The position numbers and the translations under genes are program-made. 64,000 nucleotides of DNA. Source: Aquimarina longa SW024 (lineage in GTDB: Bacteria > Bacteroidota > Bacteroidia > Flavobacteriales > Flavobacteriaceae). A model generated the notes under the pieces. It was not told the origin of the DNA, made no database searches, and saw only the letters and a program-made list of their open reading frames with translations. The stretch lies in NCBI RefSeq assembly GCF_001401755.1, contig NZ_AVQK01000015.1, forward strand, positions 62,001 through 126,000, in the 5' to 3' direction. Positions 8,875 through 18,268 of this stretch are shown piece by piece. Each line of letters starts with the position of its first letter. Position 1 is the first letter of the stretch.

Positions 8875-9243
8875 TTAGAAAAGGATTTTATAATTGTTCC
8901 AACGTTTAAATATCAAAAATGCATTTACTAGAAATACAAATGTAGCAGGACCAATATTGGCTATATCTAATGTAAGATGAAATAATACAATGTTTACTGA
9001 AATAGGAGCTAGTATTACTAAAGCAAAGGGAATAGCCTTATTAAAAATTAATAAAAACCCAACAATTATTTCAATAATTCCTACAGTTTTTAGAACATAA
9101 CTATCTGCTAAAGTGCTAAAAAATACGGTTGCATCTGGGTTAGCAAACTTTAGAGCAGGTATAAATTCTAAAAATTTATTACTTCCAAAAATGATTAGTA
9201 TCGCTCCTAATAGGATTCTTAAGACTAAAATTAATGTATTCAT
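8875..9243 (-). CDS. DoxX-like membrane protein
   Basis: 122 aa with four predicted membrane helices. It opens RILLGAILIIFGSNKFLEFIP, the typical first helix of the DoxX/DoxD group, and the conserved Gly and Phe of helix 3 are visible (IVGFLLIFNKAIPFALVI). Members of this group have mostly unknown roles, some linked to quinone or thiol redox chemistry. It seems to be a single-gene unit ending at the nested inverted repeat. Confidence 0.72.
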   Translation of the reverse strand: MNTLILVLRILLGAILIIFGSNKFLEFIPALKFANPDATVFFSTLADSYVLKTVGIIEIIVGFLLIFNKAIPFALVILAPISVNIVLFHLTLDIANIGPATFVFLVNAFLIFKRWNNYKILF

Positions 9244-9339
9244 AACTTTTTTATTGAATACTATAATAGAGGGAATAGTTTTAAAAACCTTACATTCTGT
9301 AACTTAAATATTGTTTTGATGCTAATTTTATAGCCAAAA

Positions 9340-9370
9340 AACCCTTGTTATCATTAAAATAACAAGGGTT
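9340..9370 (-). terminator. Bidirectional terminator after asd
   Basis: AACCCTTGTTAT (9340-9351) pairs perfectly with ATAACAAGGGTT (9359-9370), followed by T-runs on both strands. It lies downstream of asd, with the GC-rich palindromes in between. Confidence 0.75.
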
Positions 9371-9387
9371 TTTAAGAAAATCAATAA

Positions 9388-9420
9388 CCTCGTGAACTTG
9401 CCACGAGGCATGCCTCGAGG
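9388..9420. repeat. GC-rich palindromes, REP-like
   Basis: CCTCGTG (9388-9394) pairs with CACGAGG (9402-9408), and directly after comes the self-complementary CCTCGAGG (9413-9420). The stretch is about 60 percent GC in a region of about 33 percent. It resembles a repetitive extragenic palindrome that would occur many times in the genome, which I cannot test here. Confidence 0.5.
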
Positions 9421-9462
9421 AATTTATACCTCAGTGAGAGAGATTAATAAAGCGCTATATGT

Positions 9463-10455
9463 TTATCCTATAAGCTTGTGTTCTACTAGGTATTCTCCAA
9501 TCTGAACTGCATTTGTAGCAGCTCCTTTACGTAGATTATCTGCTACAATCCACATATTTACAGCATTCTCTCTGGAGTGATCTCTTCTGATTCTACCTAC
9601 AAAAACATCATTTTTACCTTCGGCATAGATAGGCATTGGATAAGTATTGGTATCAGGATTATCTTGTACTGTAACACCCGAAGTTTCATTTAGTAATTGT
9701 CGTATATCATTTTCATTAAACTCTTGATCAAATTCTAGATTTACACTTTCACTATGTCCTCCTACTACAGGGATACGAATAGCTGTAGCTGTAACAGCAA
9801 CAGTACGATCATCAAGAATTTTTTGAGTTTCATTAACCAATTTCATTTCTTCTTTAGTATATCCGTTTTCCTGAAAAACATCACAGTGCGGTATTGCATT
9901 TCGATGGATAGGGTATGGATATGCCATTTCCCCTTTTTCTCCAGCATATTCATTTTCTAATTGTTGTACTGCTTTTACTCCTGTACCTGTAATAGACTGA
10001 TATGTAGAAATTATGGCACGTTTTATTTTATATTTATTGTGTAATGGACCTAAAGCCATTACTAATTGTATAGTAGAACAGTTAGGGTTAGCAATGATTT
10101 TATCATTTGCTGTTAAATCTTTGGCATTGATTTCTGGAACAACTAATTTTTTTGTAGGATCCATTCTCCATGCAGATGAATTATCAATTACAGTAATTCC
10201 TGCTTCTGCAAATTTTGGAGCCCATTCTAAAGAGGTACTACCCCCAGCAGAAAATAATGCTACGTCAGGTTTCATTTCTATAGCAGTAGCAAGACCCACT
10301 ACAGAAAATGTCTTGTCTTTATAAGAAATTTGTTTGCCAATAGATCGTTCTGATGCTACAGGAATTAATTCTGTTACCGGAAAATTTCTTTCCTCTAATA
10401 CTTTTAACATAACGGTTCCTACCAGACCGGTAGCACCTACGACAGCTACTTTCAT
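9463..10455 (-). CDS. asd: Aspartate-semialdehyde dehydrogenase
   Basis: 330 aa. Rossmann start VAVVGATGLVG, catalytic Cys in ANPNCSTIQ (near residue 127), active-site pattern HSESVN and RRDHS. It reduces aspartyl phosphate to the semialdehyde, the branch point to lysine/diaminopimelate, methionine and threonine. Its substrate is made by the aspartate kinase encoded in this window at 35.1 kb, far away. Full length, with its own terminator downstream. Confidence 0.95.
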   Translation of the reverse strand: MKVAVVGATGLVGTVMLKVLEERNFPVTELIPVASERSIGKQISYKDKTFSVVGLATAIEMKPDVALFSAGGSTSLEWAPKFAEAGITVIDNSSAWRMDPTKKLVVPEINAKDLTANDKIIANPNCSTIQLVMALGPLHNKYKIKRAIISTYQSITGTGVKAVQQLENEYAGEKGEMAYPYPIHRNAIPHCDVFQENGYTKEEMKLVNETQKILDDRTVAVTATAIRIPVVGGHSESVNLEFDQEFNENDIRQLLNETSGVTVQDNPDTNTYPMPIYAEGKNDVFVGRIRRDHSRENAVNMWIVADNLRKGAATNAVQIGEYLVEHKLIG

Positions 10456-10653
10456 TAGTTTATAATTTATTGTTTTTAATAGTTAAATGTACTTTTATGG
10501 TGTATGATTAATTCATTTTTTATAAACCTATACTAGATTGTTTTATCTTATAGGTACACAAATTTGGGGATTATTTTCTAGATGACAAGTGTTTCTATAA
10601 AAAATATTAAAATTATTATTATTTGTTATATATGCAACAATTTGTAAAAAAAT

Positions 10654-10673
10654 AACCGCCCTTTAGAGCGGTT
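10654..10673 (-). terminator. Terminator after mscL
   Basis: AACCGC (10654-10659) pairs with GCGGTT (10668-10673). On the minus strand a run of T follows. It sits about 55 bp beyond the mscL stop. Confidence 0.65.
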
Positions 10674-10727
10674 TAAGATTAGAATATGTAGTATAGCGGT
10701 AGCTATAGATAATTCATCAGTAGGAGA

Positions 10728-11147
10728 TTATTTATTTTTAAGTAAATCTCTTATTTCTGCTAGTAATTCTTCTTGAGTTGGTCCGGCAGGTGCAGGTGCA
10801 GCAGCAGCTTCTTTTTTCTTAGATTTTTCATAGGCTTTAAGTACTATAAAAATAAATAGCCCTACAATTATAAAATTAATTACAGCTTGTATTAGATTAC
10901 CATAAGTCATTACAGCAGCTCCAGCTTCTTTTGCAGCTGCAAGAGTAGCATACTCACCACCATCAAGAGCAATAAATTTTTGAGTAAAATCTGTTCCACC
11001 TGTTATAACTCCAACAATGGGCATTATAATATCTGCAACAGCAGAGCCAACAATTTTGTTAAAAGCTCCTCCGATTACAACAGCAGTAGCTAGTGAAACA
11101 ATGTCTCCTTTTAATAGGAAAGATTTGAAATCTTTAAAAAACCCCAT
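10728..11147 (-). CDS. mscL: Large-conductance mechanosensitive channel
   Basis: 139 aa. Typical start [26 protein letters not shown] followed by the pore helix with [19 protein letters not shown], a periplasmic loop, a second helix ([19 protein letters not shown]) and a short charged cytoplasmic bundle ending [12 protein letters not shown]. It releases solutes on sudden osmotic downshock. An Ala/Pro-rich linker precedes the final helix. Single gene with its own terminator. Confidence 0.95.
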   Translation of the reverse strand: MGFFKDFKSFLLKGDIVSLATAVVIGGAFNKIVGSAVADIIMPIVGVITGGTDFTQKFIALDGGEYATLAAAKEAGAAVMTYGNLIQAVINFIIVGLFIFIVLKAYEKSKKKEAAAAPAPAGPTQEELLAEIRDLLKNK

Positions 11148-11249
11148 AATTAATTATATTTAGATAGTTAGTAATATACGAATTTAACAAAAAATTAAAG
11201 AATTATTTGAAGTGACTACCTTTAAATAAGGGTGGTTTTTCGACAAGGA

Positions 11250-12362
11250 TCAATTATCATCGATAACAACGCGTTTTACTCTTGGGGATATTGCTGTGAG
11301 CAGTTCATAAGAAATTGTTCCAGAGTTTTCGGCAATTAGTGCAGCGCTAGAGTTTATATCAAAAATAATAACCTCATCACCTTCTTTACAGTCAATATCT
11401 GTAATATCTATCATAATCATATCCATACATACATTACCGATAATATAAGCCCTTTTATTATTAACAGTTACAAACCCTTTTTTATTACCATATTGTCTAC
11501 CAATCCCATCTGCATGTCCAATAGGTATTGTAGCTGTTTTAGTAAGTTCTGAAGCAATAAATGCTCTATTATACCCTAATGATTCTCCTATATGTAGGCT
11601 ATGAATTTGAGAAATGATGGATTTTAATCCTGCAACAGGCTTTAATTTAGTATCATACTTGGCATCATTACCATAGCCATACAAACCTATTCCGGCACGC
11701 ACCATATCAAAATGTGCTTTGGGATAATTAAGAATTCCAGAAGTGTTAGATTGATGAAGTATAGGGGTGTATCCTAGCTTATCAATCATTTTTTGAGTTA
11801 TTTTTTTAAAAGAACTAATTTGTTTTATAGTAAACTCTTTTTCTGAAACATCCTCACTAGCTGCCAAATGAGAAAAAAGAGAAATTACTTTAATTGTTTC
11901 TGCCTCATTGAGATTTTTTATGATTTGGTCAATATCATTTTCTGAAAAACCGAGCCTATTTAATCCAGTATTAAATTTTATATGAATGGGATATTCCTTT
12001 TGATGTAAAGTAATAGCTGTTGCAATAAACATTTTAAGAACTCTAATATTATATAAGTTAGGTTCTAATTGATATTCAATTAATTTCTGAAAATTTACAG
12101 GTTGTGGATGTAATACAAGAATAGGAGTTTTTATCCCTGATTCACGGAGTGCTATTCCTTCTGAAACATAGGCAACTGCAAAATAATCAGCTCCTATTTT
12201 TTCGAGGTGTTTTGCAATTATTGAAGCATCACTACCATAACCAGACGCTTTTACTACGGCTAATATTTTAACATTTGGATAAAGTTTACTCTTTAGATAC
12301 TTATAATTATGAGTAAGATGAGCAAGATTAATTTCTAGAACAGTTTCTTTTATATTACTCAT
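11250..12362 (-). CDS. alr: Alanine racemase
   Basis: 370 aa. The PLP lysine lies in [12 protein letters not shown] (near residue 38) and the second catalytic base is the Tyr of [21 protein letters not shown] is the conserved C-terminal barrel motif. It makes D-alanine for peptidoglycan. Its start overlaps the end of tdk by 8 bp, so the two genes are translated from one message. Confidence 0.93.
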   Translation of the reverse strand: MSNIKETVLEINLAHLTHNYKYLKSKLYPNVKILAVVKASGYGSDASIIAKHLEKIGADYFAVAYVSEGIALRESGIKTPILVLHPQPVNFQKLIEYQLEPNLYNIRVLKMFIATAITLHQKEYPIHIKFNTGLNRLGFSENDIDQIIKNLNEAETIKVISLFSHLAASEDVSEKEFTIKQISSFKKITQKMIDKLGYTPILHQSNTSGILNYPKAHFDMVRAGIGLYGYGNDAKYDTKLKPVAGLKSIISQIHSLHIGESLGYNRAFIASELTKTATIPIGHADGIGRQYGNKKGFVTVNNKRAYIIGNVCMDMIMIDITDIDCKEGDEVIIFDINSSAALIAENSGTISYELLTAISPRVKRVVIDDN

Positions 12363-13002
12363 TAGATTTTTTATCTTTTTTGGATACTTCTTTAGGGTCT
12401 TTAACCTCTATTTTTTTTATTTTTTCTTTTAACCTAGCTTTATAGTAAGCGGCTCTACTTAAAGGCTCATATTCATCGGTTTCTCCTAATAGAACCAAGT
12501 CATCCTTAGTAGATTTTCTATAGCTAAACTGTGCAAGGTTACCAGTTCGGGTGCAAACAGCATGTACTTTGGTGACATATTCTGCAGTAGCCATTAATGC
12601 TGGCATAGGTCCAAAGGGGTTTCCTTTAAAATCCATATCTAGTCCAGCTACAATAACACGAATGCCTTTATTAGCAAGATCATTACATACTGCTACGATC
12701 TCATCATCAAAAAATTGAGCCTCATCAATACCAACAACATCGCAGGTATCAGCTAGGATACGTATATTAGCAGCAGCAGGCACAGGCGTAGAACGAATTT
12801 CATTAGCGTCATGAGATACTACCATCTCATCATTATAGCGAACATCTATTGCGGGTTTAAAAATTTCAACATTTTGTTTAGCAAATTGGGCGCGTTTCAA
12901 TCTGCGAATCAATTCTTCGGTTTTACCCGAAAACATAGAACCACAGATTACTTCTATCCATCCAAATTGCTCTTTATGATTTACTGTATTTTCGAGAAAC
13001 AT
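12355..13002 (-). CDS. tdk: Thymidine kinase
   Basis: 215 aa. Type II thymidine kinase with P-loop [11 protein letters not shown] (residues about 21-31), DEAQFF (Mg/ATP) and the lasso region. The zinc ribbon is reduced: where the family often has CxxC this protein has CTRTG, and the later C/H pair is absent, which I recall as usual for flavobacterial enzymes. It phosphorylates thymidine in pyrimidine salvage. The basic tail ([21 protein letters not shown]) extends past the fold. First gene of the tdk-alr pair. Confidence 0.93.
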   Translation of the reverse strand: MFLENTVNHKEQFGWIEVICGSMFSGKTEELIRRLKRAQFAKQNVEIFKPAIDVRYNDEMVVSHDANEIRSTPVPAAANIRILADTCDVVGIDEAQFFDDEIVAVCNDLANKGIRVIVAGLDMDFKGNPFGPMPALMATAEYVTKVHAVCTRTGNLAQFSYRKSTKDDLVLLGETDEYEPLSRAAYYKARLKEKIKKIEVKDPKEVSKKDKKSNE

Positions 13003-13107
13003 TTTGTATTTTTCAGCATCAATTAAAGAAATCCCTTCTCCTTACTCTAAAGGTGAGGTAAATTTATTAAAAAACAGAAAGCAGTATTGTAAACGAATAA
13101 GAAAGTT

Positions 13108-13860
13108 ATGAAGAAGAAGTTAGAGGCAGAACTTATAAGTATTGCCCATAGAATATTACAACTCAAAAGCAAATCTACGGTAACTCAATTACAAGAGGAA
13201 GCCCGACAGCTTTATGAAAAGTTAACTATTCTTAGTTTTTCGGAGTCTCATTTTGCAGGACCACAACCTACGATTGGTCAGATTAGAGAAGCTTTAGATA
13301 CTGATTCAGTAGAGGACATACAGCAAGAGACAGAGGTAGTTATTGATCCTATACCAGAGCCAGTTGATACACCAGTAAGTAAGCAACAGCAGATAGAAAT
13401 ACCTATACCTGATGTAGAACGTAAGCCCGAAATTATTATTGAAGAAATCAATGCACGTGTTACCGAAGATCTTTTTATTCGAGCAGATAAACCTGTTGTA
13501 GAAGAAATTTCTTCCTTAGACCCCATAACACCAACTCAATCATCATATGAAGAGAATGATAAAGAACATGTATCTTCGACACAGTACACAGAAACTAATG
13601 ATGATCGACCAGCATCTCTTAATGATCAATTAAGAAAAGATATTCATATAGGACTAAATGACCGGTTGGCTTTTGTTAAATACCTTTTTGATGGTAGTAG
13701 CCCTGATTATAATCGAGTACTTTCCCAATTGAGCACATTAAGAAGTACAAAAGAAGCAGAAGATTTTATTACCACGATGATAAAACCAGATTACAATAAT
13801 TGGCAAGGTAAAGAGGAGTATGAAGAACGTTTTATGAATATTATTTTAAGTAAATTTTAA
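13108..13860 (+). CDS. Conserved hypothetical, acidic middle region
   Basis: 250 aa. The N-terminal 40 residues form a helix with heptad spacing (AELISIAHRILQLKSKSTVTQLQEEARQLYEKL is its span, residues 4-36). Residues 65-170 are Pro/Glu-rich and likely unstructured. Residues about 175-250 form a folded C-terminal part (LRKDIHIGLNDRLAFVKYLFD, a piece ending KPDYNNW). I recall similar proteins near tdk and rsmI in other flavobacteria but know no function. It is divergent from tdk. Confidence 0.7.
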   Translation: MKKKLEAELISIAHRILQLKSKSTVTQLQEEARQLYEKLTILSFSESHFAGPQPTIGQIREALDTDSVEDIQQETEVVIDPIPEPVDTPVSKQQQIEIPIPDVERKPEIIIEEINARVTEDLFIRADKPVVEEISSLDPITPTQSSYEENDKEHVSSTQYTETNDDRPASLNDQLRKDIHIGLNDRLAFVKYLFDGSSPDYNRVLSQLSTLRSTKEAEDFITTMIKPDYNNWQGKEEYEERFMNIILSKF

Positions 13861-13960
13861 TTCATATCCATAAAGTATATTTCTTAAAAAAAAACGTTAC
13901 GATTTAGAAGTAAAACTTGGGAAATTAAACTCTTTAATGAAGAATTAAACAATAGTAATT

Positions 13961-14305
13961 ATGAAAATTATATATTGGATTGCAACAATAGCCTTATGTG
14001 CTATTATGTTGTACTCTGCTCAGATGTATTTTTTTAATACAGACATGGTAAAAAGCTTTTTTGAAAGTTTTAATTATCCATCCTATATTGTAATTCCGCT
14101 AGCTGTGGTTAAAATATTAGGAATACTCGCTATTCTTACGAATAAAATATCATGGCTTAAAGAATGGGCATATGCGGGCTTTTTCTTTGATTTAGTATTG
14201 GCAAGTTTAGCTCATTATTATGCAGGACACCCTATAGGGATGTCAGTATATGCGATCTTACTTCTTATTATTTCTTATAGTATTGGTAAAAAAATAAGAC
14301 CTTAA
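13961..14305 (+). CDS. DoxX-like membrane protein
   Basis: 114 aa, four hydrophobic helices, with the DoxX-like group features FNYPSYIVIPLAVVKILGI and FDLVLASLAHYYAG. Its stop codon overlaps the rsmI start by one base, so it is translated together with rsmI. Function unknown; the pairing does not by itself suggest one. Confidence 0.72.
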   Translation: MKIIYWIATIALCAIMLYSAQMYFFNTDMVKSFFESFNYPSYIVIPLAVVKILGILAILTNKISWLKEWAYAGFFFDLVLASLAHYYAGHPIGMSVYAILLLIISYSIGKKIRP

Positions 14306-14976
14306 TGTCAAAATTATATATCGTACCCACACCCATAGGTAATCTTGAAGATATGACTTTTAGAGCAATAAAAGTTCTTAAAGTAGCAGATTTGATATTA
14401 GCAGAAGATACCCGAACTAGTGGTAAATTATTAAAGCATTTTGAGATTACAACACCTATGCAAAGCCATCATATGCATAATGAACATAAGATGATTGATC
14501 GTGTTATTCAAAAACTAAGAGGAGGAGAAACTATTGCTATGATCAGTGACGCAGGTACTCCGGCAATAAGTGACCCAGGATTTTTACTTACTAGAGCATG
14601 TGTAGAACAAAAAATTATTGTAGAATGCCTTCCTGGCGCAACAGCCTTTGTACCAGCATTAGTTAATAGTGGATTACCTAATGATAAGTTTGTTTTTGAA
14701 GGTTTTTTACCTGTAAAGAAAGGAAGACAAACGAGATTGAAAATTTTAGCAGAAGAATCTAGAACGATGATTTTTTATGAGTCTCCTCATAAATTAGTGA
14801 AAACTCTAGGTAATTTTGTAGCATATTTTGGAGCAGAACGACACGTCTCAGTATCAAGAGAATTGAGTAAGCTATATGAAGAAACGATACGAGGTACTGC
14901 AGAAGAAGTGACACAACATTTTGAAAATAAACCGCCAAAAGGAGAAATAGTTATTATTGTAGCAGGAAAAAAATAA
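14305..14976 (+). CDS. rsmI: 16S rRNA C1402 2'-O-methyltransferase
   Basis: 223 aa. Tetrapyrrole-methylase fold with the RsmI signature LYIVPTPIGNLEDMTFRAI (residues about 3-21), AEDTRTSGKLL and ISDAGTPAISDPG, the SAM-binding loop. It methylates the ribose of C1402 in the decoding centre. It is slightly shorter than the E. coli enzyme, lacking part of the C-terminal extension, as in other Bacteroidota. Operon with the DoxX-like gene before and the HopJ-like gene 4 bp after. Confidence 0.93.
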   Translation: MSKLYIVPTPIGNLEDMTFRAIKVLKVADLILAEDTRTSGKLLKHFEITTPMQSHHMHNEHKMIDRVIQKLRGGETIAMISDAGTPAISDPGFLLTRACVEQKIIVECLPGATAFVPALVNSGLPNDKFVFEGFLPVKKGRQTRLKILAEESRTMIFYESPHKLVKTLGNFVAYFGAERHVSVSRELSKLYEETIRGTAEEVTQHFENKPPKGEIVIIVAGKK

Positions 14977-14979
14977 CAG

Positions 14980-15324
14980 ATGAATATATTAAGTTTTTTA
15001 AAAAAGTTAAGAACTAATCCAGAAGAGGTTTCTTTTCAGGATACGATGAATAGTATTGATGCAAATTATGAATTTACTCCCTCAGCATTTACCAATGGAA
15101 ATCAAAATAATGAAGAAGGACAAAATTCTGGTTCTTGTAAACTATTTTATTTTGCTAAACTTCAGGGATTTACAGAAGAAGAAACATTGCACTGTTTTGG
15201 AGAATATTATAGAGAAGATGTATTGCAACATCCAGAGGCAGAAGATCATCAAAATATTCGCAATTTTATAAAAACTGGTTGGCAAGGTATTTCATTCGAA
15301 AAACAGGTACTGCTTGAGAAATAA
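14980..15324 (+). CDS. HopJ-family protein
   Basis: 114 aa. It matches the HopJ 'type III effector' family over its length: FQDTMNSIDANYEFTPSAF, QNSGSCKLFYFAKLQGF, HCFGEYYREDVLQHPEA and HQNIRNFIKTGW. Despite the family name, it is widespread in bacteria without type III secretion, so an effector role here is unlikely. It overlaps the next gene by 11 bp. Confidence 0.85.
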   Translation: MNILSFLKKLRTNPEEVSFQDTMNSIDANYEFTPSAFTNGNQNNEEGQNSGSCKLFYFAKLQGFTEEETLHCFGEYYREDVLQHPEAEDHQNIRNFIKTGWQGISFEKQVLLEK

Positions 15325-16012
15325 ATCTAAGTATACTATTTTTTTGATTGCAGCTATTGTATTTGCACTATGGCAATTACCATATTTTGGATGGATTCAA
15401 TATCCATTTATTCTATTAGGAACTTGGTTTCATGAGATGGGGCATGGGCTTACTGCAATACTTGTAGGAGGAGACTTTAAGTACCTCGAAATTTATGAAA
15501 ACGGAGGAGGAGTTGCATACTATACGATTAGTAGTGGATATTTATCGGTTTCTATTGCAAACGCTTTAGTTGCAGCAGGAGGATTGTTAGGACCAGCTAT
15601 TACAGGATCTCTATTGATTATTAGTGGAAGATCTGATAAAAGTGCTACAATAGCCTTAAGAATTTTGATTGGAATTATGGTGCTTTCATTAGTTTTATGG
15701 ATTCGATCTTTTTGGGGAATAGTAGTGCTACTTTCTTTTGTAGTAATTTTAATAGTGATTACGTTGTTTAAAAATCGAAAATTAGAAGTGATAACGATTT
15801 TATTTCTAGGGTTACAATCTGTATTAAGTACATATCTTCAGTTAGATTACTTATTTACGAAACAATTTGAAAGAGATGGAGTAATTCAGATTTCTGATAC
15901 AGAGGCTATTGCAAAAAATACCATAGGTATGTATTGGATGTGGGCGATCCTAATTATATTGATAAGTATTTATCTGTTTTATAAGAGTTATAGATATTAT
16001 TTAAAAAAATAA
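15314..16012 (+). CDS. M50-like membrane metallopeptidase
   Basis: 232 aa, about six membrane helices. The zinc motif HEMGH sits at the end of the second helix (GTWFHEMGHGLTAIL, near residue 41), and a later Asn/Asp-type ligand is not obvious. This fits the M50B-like family of small membrane proteins whose substrates are unknown. ATG is read at 15314 inside the end of the HopJ-like gene, which implies coupled translation. Confidence 0.75.
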   Translation: MRNKSKYTIFLIAAIVFALWQLPYFGWIQYPFILLGTWFHEMGHGLTAILVGGDFKYLEIYENGGGVAYYTISSGYLSVSIANALVAAGGLLGPAITGSLLIISGRSDKSATIALRILIGIMVLSLVLWIRSFWGIVVLLSFVVILIVITLFKNRKLEVITILFLGLQSVLSTYLQLDYLFTKQFERDGVIQISDTEAIAKNTIGMYWMWAILIILISIYLFYKSYRYYLKK

Positions 16013-16678
16013 CAATCCGATAGTGTCTATTACGATTGTTATTGGTAGCACTATACTTATATGTGTAAGAACTTTACTTGCTGAATGTAGATTAAGGAAG
16101 TACAACTTGAAAAGGCAATATCAGAAAATATTTACAGAAGAATGTAAAATCATTTATAGGAAAAAATACAATGTCTATCACAAGAGGTTTTGATCCAAAA
16201 TAACACCTGAATAAGAACAAATAAAAACACATATAAATTCTGGATCGAAAAGTTTAGGATGTTATAATTTGTTCATTCTATAAAGAGTTAGTAAATAGAG
16301 CCGGAAGATTACTCCACTATAACCAAAGATGATAAATTAAGATAATAGTAATAGTAGAATAGTCAGTCATGTTTGTGAAAAAATGAGATTGTTTTATTGT
16401 AAGAAAAGTATGTTTTGTGGCATTAAAATTATAGTTCAGAGCATTAGTAATAATTTATCTTTATAAATCAATGAAATCACAATACCTTTTATACTCAAGG
16501 CTCTGTCGTTAAACCACATATCTATGTCAAAACCCCACTAATTAATTTAAGATAATACTGATTAGTGTATATTTACCAATGTCAAGAATAAAAATGAACA
16601 GTTAATTGATTTTAGGATATTTAGCAATTAAATTGTTAGGTAGTACTAATTTCTAAGTGAGTAAAAACAGTGTTAAAG

Positions 16679-16708
16679 CAGTCATAGTAATGTGACTGTT
16701 TTTTTTTG
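16679..16708 (+). terminator. Orphan terminator 1
   Basis: CAGTCA (16679-16684) pairs with TGACTG (16693-16698), followed by ten T. No gene on the plus strand precedes it within 650 bp, so it may end a small RNA. Confidence 0.6.
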
Positions 16709-16734
16709 TTATGATCAAGTAGGATACAAAAAAT

Positions 16735-16763
16735 AAAAGCGAGATTAGAATTACCTCGCTTTT
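16735..16763. terminator. Orphan terminator 2, bidirectional
   Basis: AAAAGCGAG (16735-16743) pairs with CTCGCTTTT (16755-16763) with a T-run after it; the A-run before it gives a T-run on the other strand. It lies 27 bp after orphan terminator 1. Confidence 0.65.
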
Positions 16764-17375
16764 TTTACTTTTCATACTTCATTTCTGATGTTATCCTATA
16801 CCTCCTCATGATTATCTATGGATTGCATAACTACAAGAAGCAGGAAGTTCTTTTAAAAAGTGAATTAAAGGTTTAAAATTTAGCGTAAACGAAAAAGTGT
16901 ATAAAGTTTTCATATTTTATTTTATTTAACATATTATTATTTCTTTGATTGTTTTATAAACAATTGCCATGCCAAAAATCAAGAAACCTCTGTAACTCAA
17001 TAATAATAAAGGTTTACAAGCACTACTTTTTAAATTGGTTAAAACAAAGAGCTAAACCTTTATGCTTTATTAAAATTTAATTTTAAAAAAAAACTCCCAG
17101 TTCCGAAAAATGAAACTCATATGTTTTATCATTGCCCTATCAAATAGAAATAGTATCTCGATAAAACGTATAATGTGATAGAGCTATCAAGTTTATAAAC
17201 AATGAATATCTCTTAATCAAATTATAAAAGAAAGGTATTTAAGATGATGAAAAAAATGATAATTAATAAAAACCTTATTTTTGATGCTGTTTTTTTATTA
17301 TAAAATAAGAGCTTACTAGTTAAAGAGTTATAAAAGATACTGGTTAGTAATCAAAATCAGTCAAACAATATATAC

Positions 17376-17786
17376 ATGAAAAAAGTCCTATCCATAAAAA
17401 TAAAAGCTTTTAACCTTCAAGAAATGCTTTTGGTATTAGCAATTATTGGAATCTTACTCCTAATCGCATTACCAAATTTTTTACCATTAATCGCTCAGAC
17501 TAAAGCACAGGAAGCAAAAATACAGCTTAAAACGATTACGAATATGCAAACTCAGTATCGTTATCTTAATTCTAAGTATTCTTTAGATTTCACAGCACTT
17601 AATTTTGAAGCCCCAAAAACGGTTAAAAATGGAGGGACAGCTAATTATAGTTATGAGATATTAGAAGCCTCGGTATCTAGTTTTAAAGCACGAGCTACTG
17701 CAGTCGTAGATTTTGATGGAGATGGTGTGTTTAACGTATGGGAGATTGATGAAAATGGTAGCCCGAAACAAATTATAAAAGACTAA
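17376..17786 (+). CDS. Major pilin / pseudopilin, GspG-like
   Basis: 136 aa. Type III signal: basic leader, then cleavage expected between Ala-11 and Phe-12 (KIKA/FNLQE), Glu at +5 and a 22-residue hydrophobic helix (MLLVLAIIGILLLIALPNF). The Gly normally before the cut is Ala here. The globular part has FDGDGVFNVWEIDENG, a possible calcium-binding loop as in GspG. First gene of the secretion operon; its stop overlaps the peptidase start by one base. It should form the shaft of the pseudopilus. Confidence 0.85.
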   Translation: MKKVLSIKIKAFNLQEMLLVLAIIGILLLIALPNFLPLIAQTKAQEAKIQLKTITNMQTQYRYLNSKYSLDFTALNFEAPKTVKNGGTANYSYEILEASVSSFKARATAVVDFDGDGVFNVWEIDENGSPKQIIKD

Positions 17787-18268
17787 TGATTTTCATTAAA
17801 ATAGCAATTTTAGGTTTTCTAGGAGTCATTATATACCAAGATTTTAAAGATAGGGAAGTCTATGGGTTTATATTCCCTATTTTGATTAGTTTATTAGGAA
17901 TATTACATTATCAAAATGTAGTCCGTATTAATTTCTTGTATACTATTCTAATCAATATAGGAGTCCTTGCTATACTTATGGGAATCCTTTATTTATATAC
18001 ACTAATAAAGTTAAAACGACCATTTTTTGAAGAAGTATTTGGGATCGGAGACCTATTGTTTTTTGTAGCACTCGCTATTGGTTTTCCTACAGTAGCATTT
18101 ATAATTATATTAGTATTTTCTTTACTTTTCTCATTAGTGATATGGTTATTTCTTAAAAAAGAATCAAAATACGATACCATACCATTGGCAGGATATATGT
18201 CCATATTTTTAATCATCACACTCATATGTTACTGGACAACTAATTCTATAACACTGTACTTGATATGA
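17786..18268 (+). CDS. Prepilin peptidase, short A24 type
   Basis: 160 aa, five to six membrane helices. The two catalytic aspartates are visible: YQDFKDR (near residue 18) and FGIGDLLFF (near 91, the GxGD motif). It lacks the N-terminal cytoplasmic methylase domain and zinc cysteines of long GspO/PilD enzymes, so it is a cleavage-only form. It should process the four pilin-like proteins of this operon. It overlaps gspE by 4 bp. Confidence 0.82.
   Translation: MIFIKIAILGFLGVIIYQDFKDREVYGFIFPILISLLGILHYQNVVRINFLYTILINIGVLAILMGILYLYTLIKLKRPFFEEVFGIGDLLFFVALAIGFPTVAFIIILVFSLLFSLVIWLFLKKESKYDTIPLAGYMSIFLIITLICYWTTNSITLYLI

Larger units (their letters stand above)
16013..17375. other. Long gene-free stretch
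   Basis: About 1.36 kb without a coding frame I can support. The left end has a weak stem (AATAACAATC with GATTGTTATT, 16008-16043) that may end the previous operon. The middle holds two good terminators. The right part must contain the promoter of the secretion operon, but I find no clean TAnnTTTG box. Confidence 0.5.
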
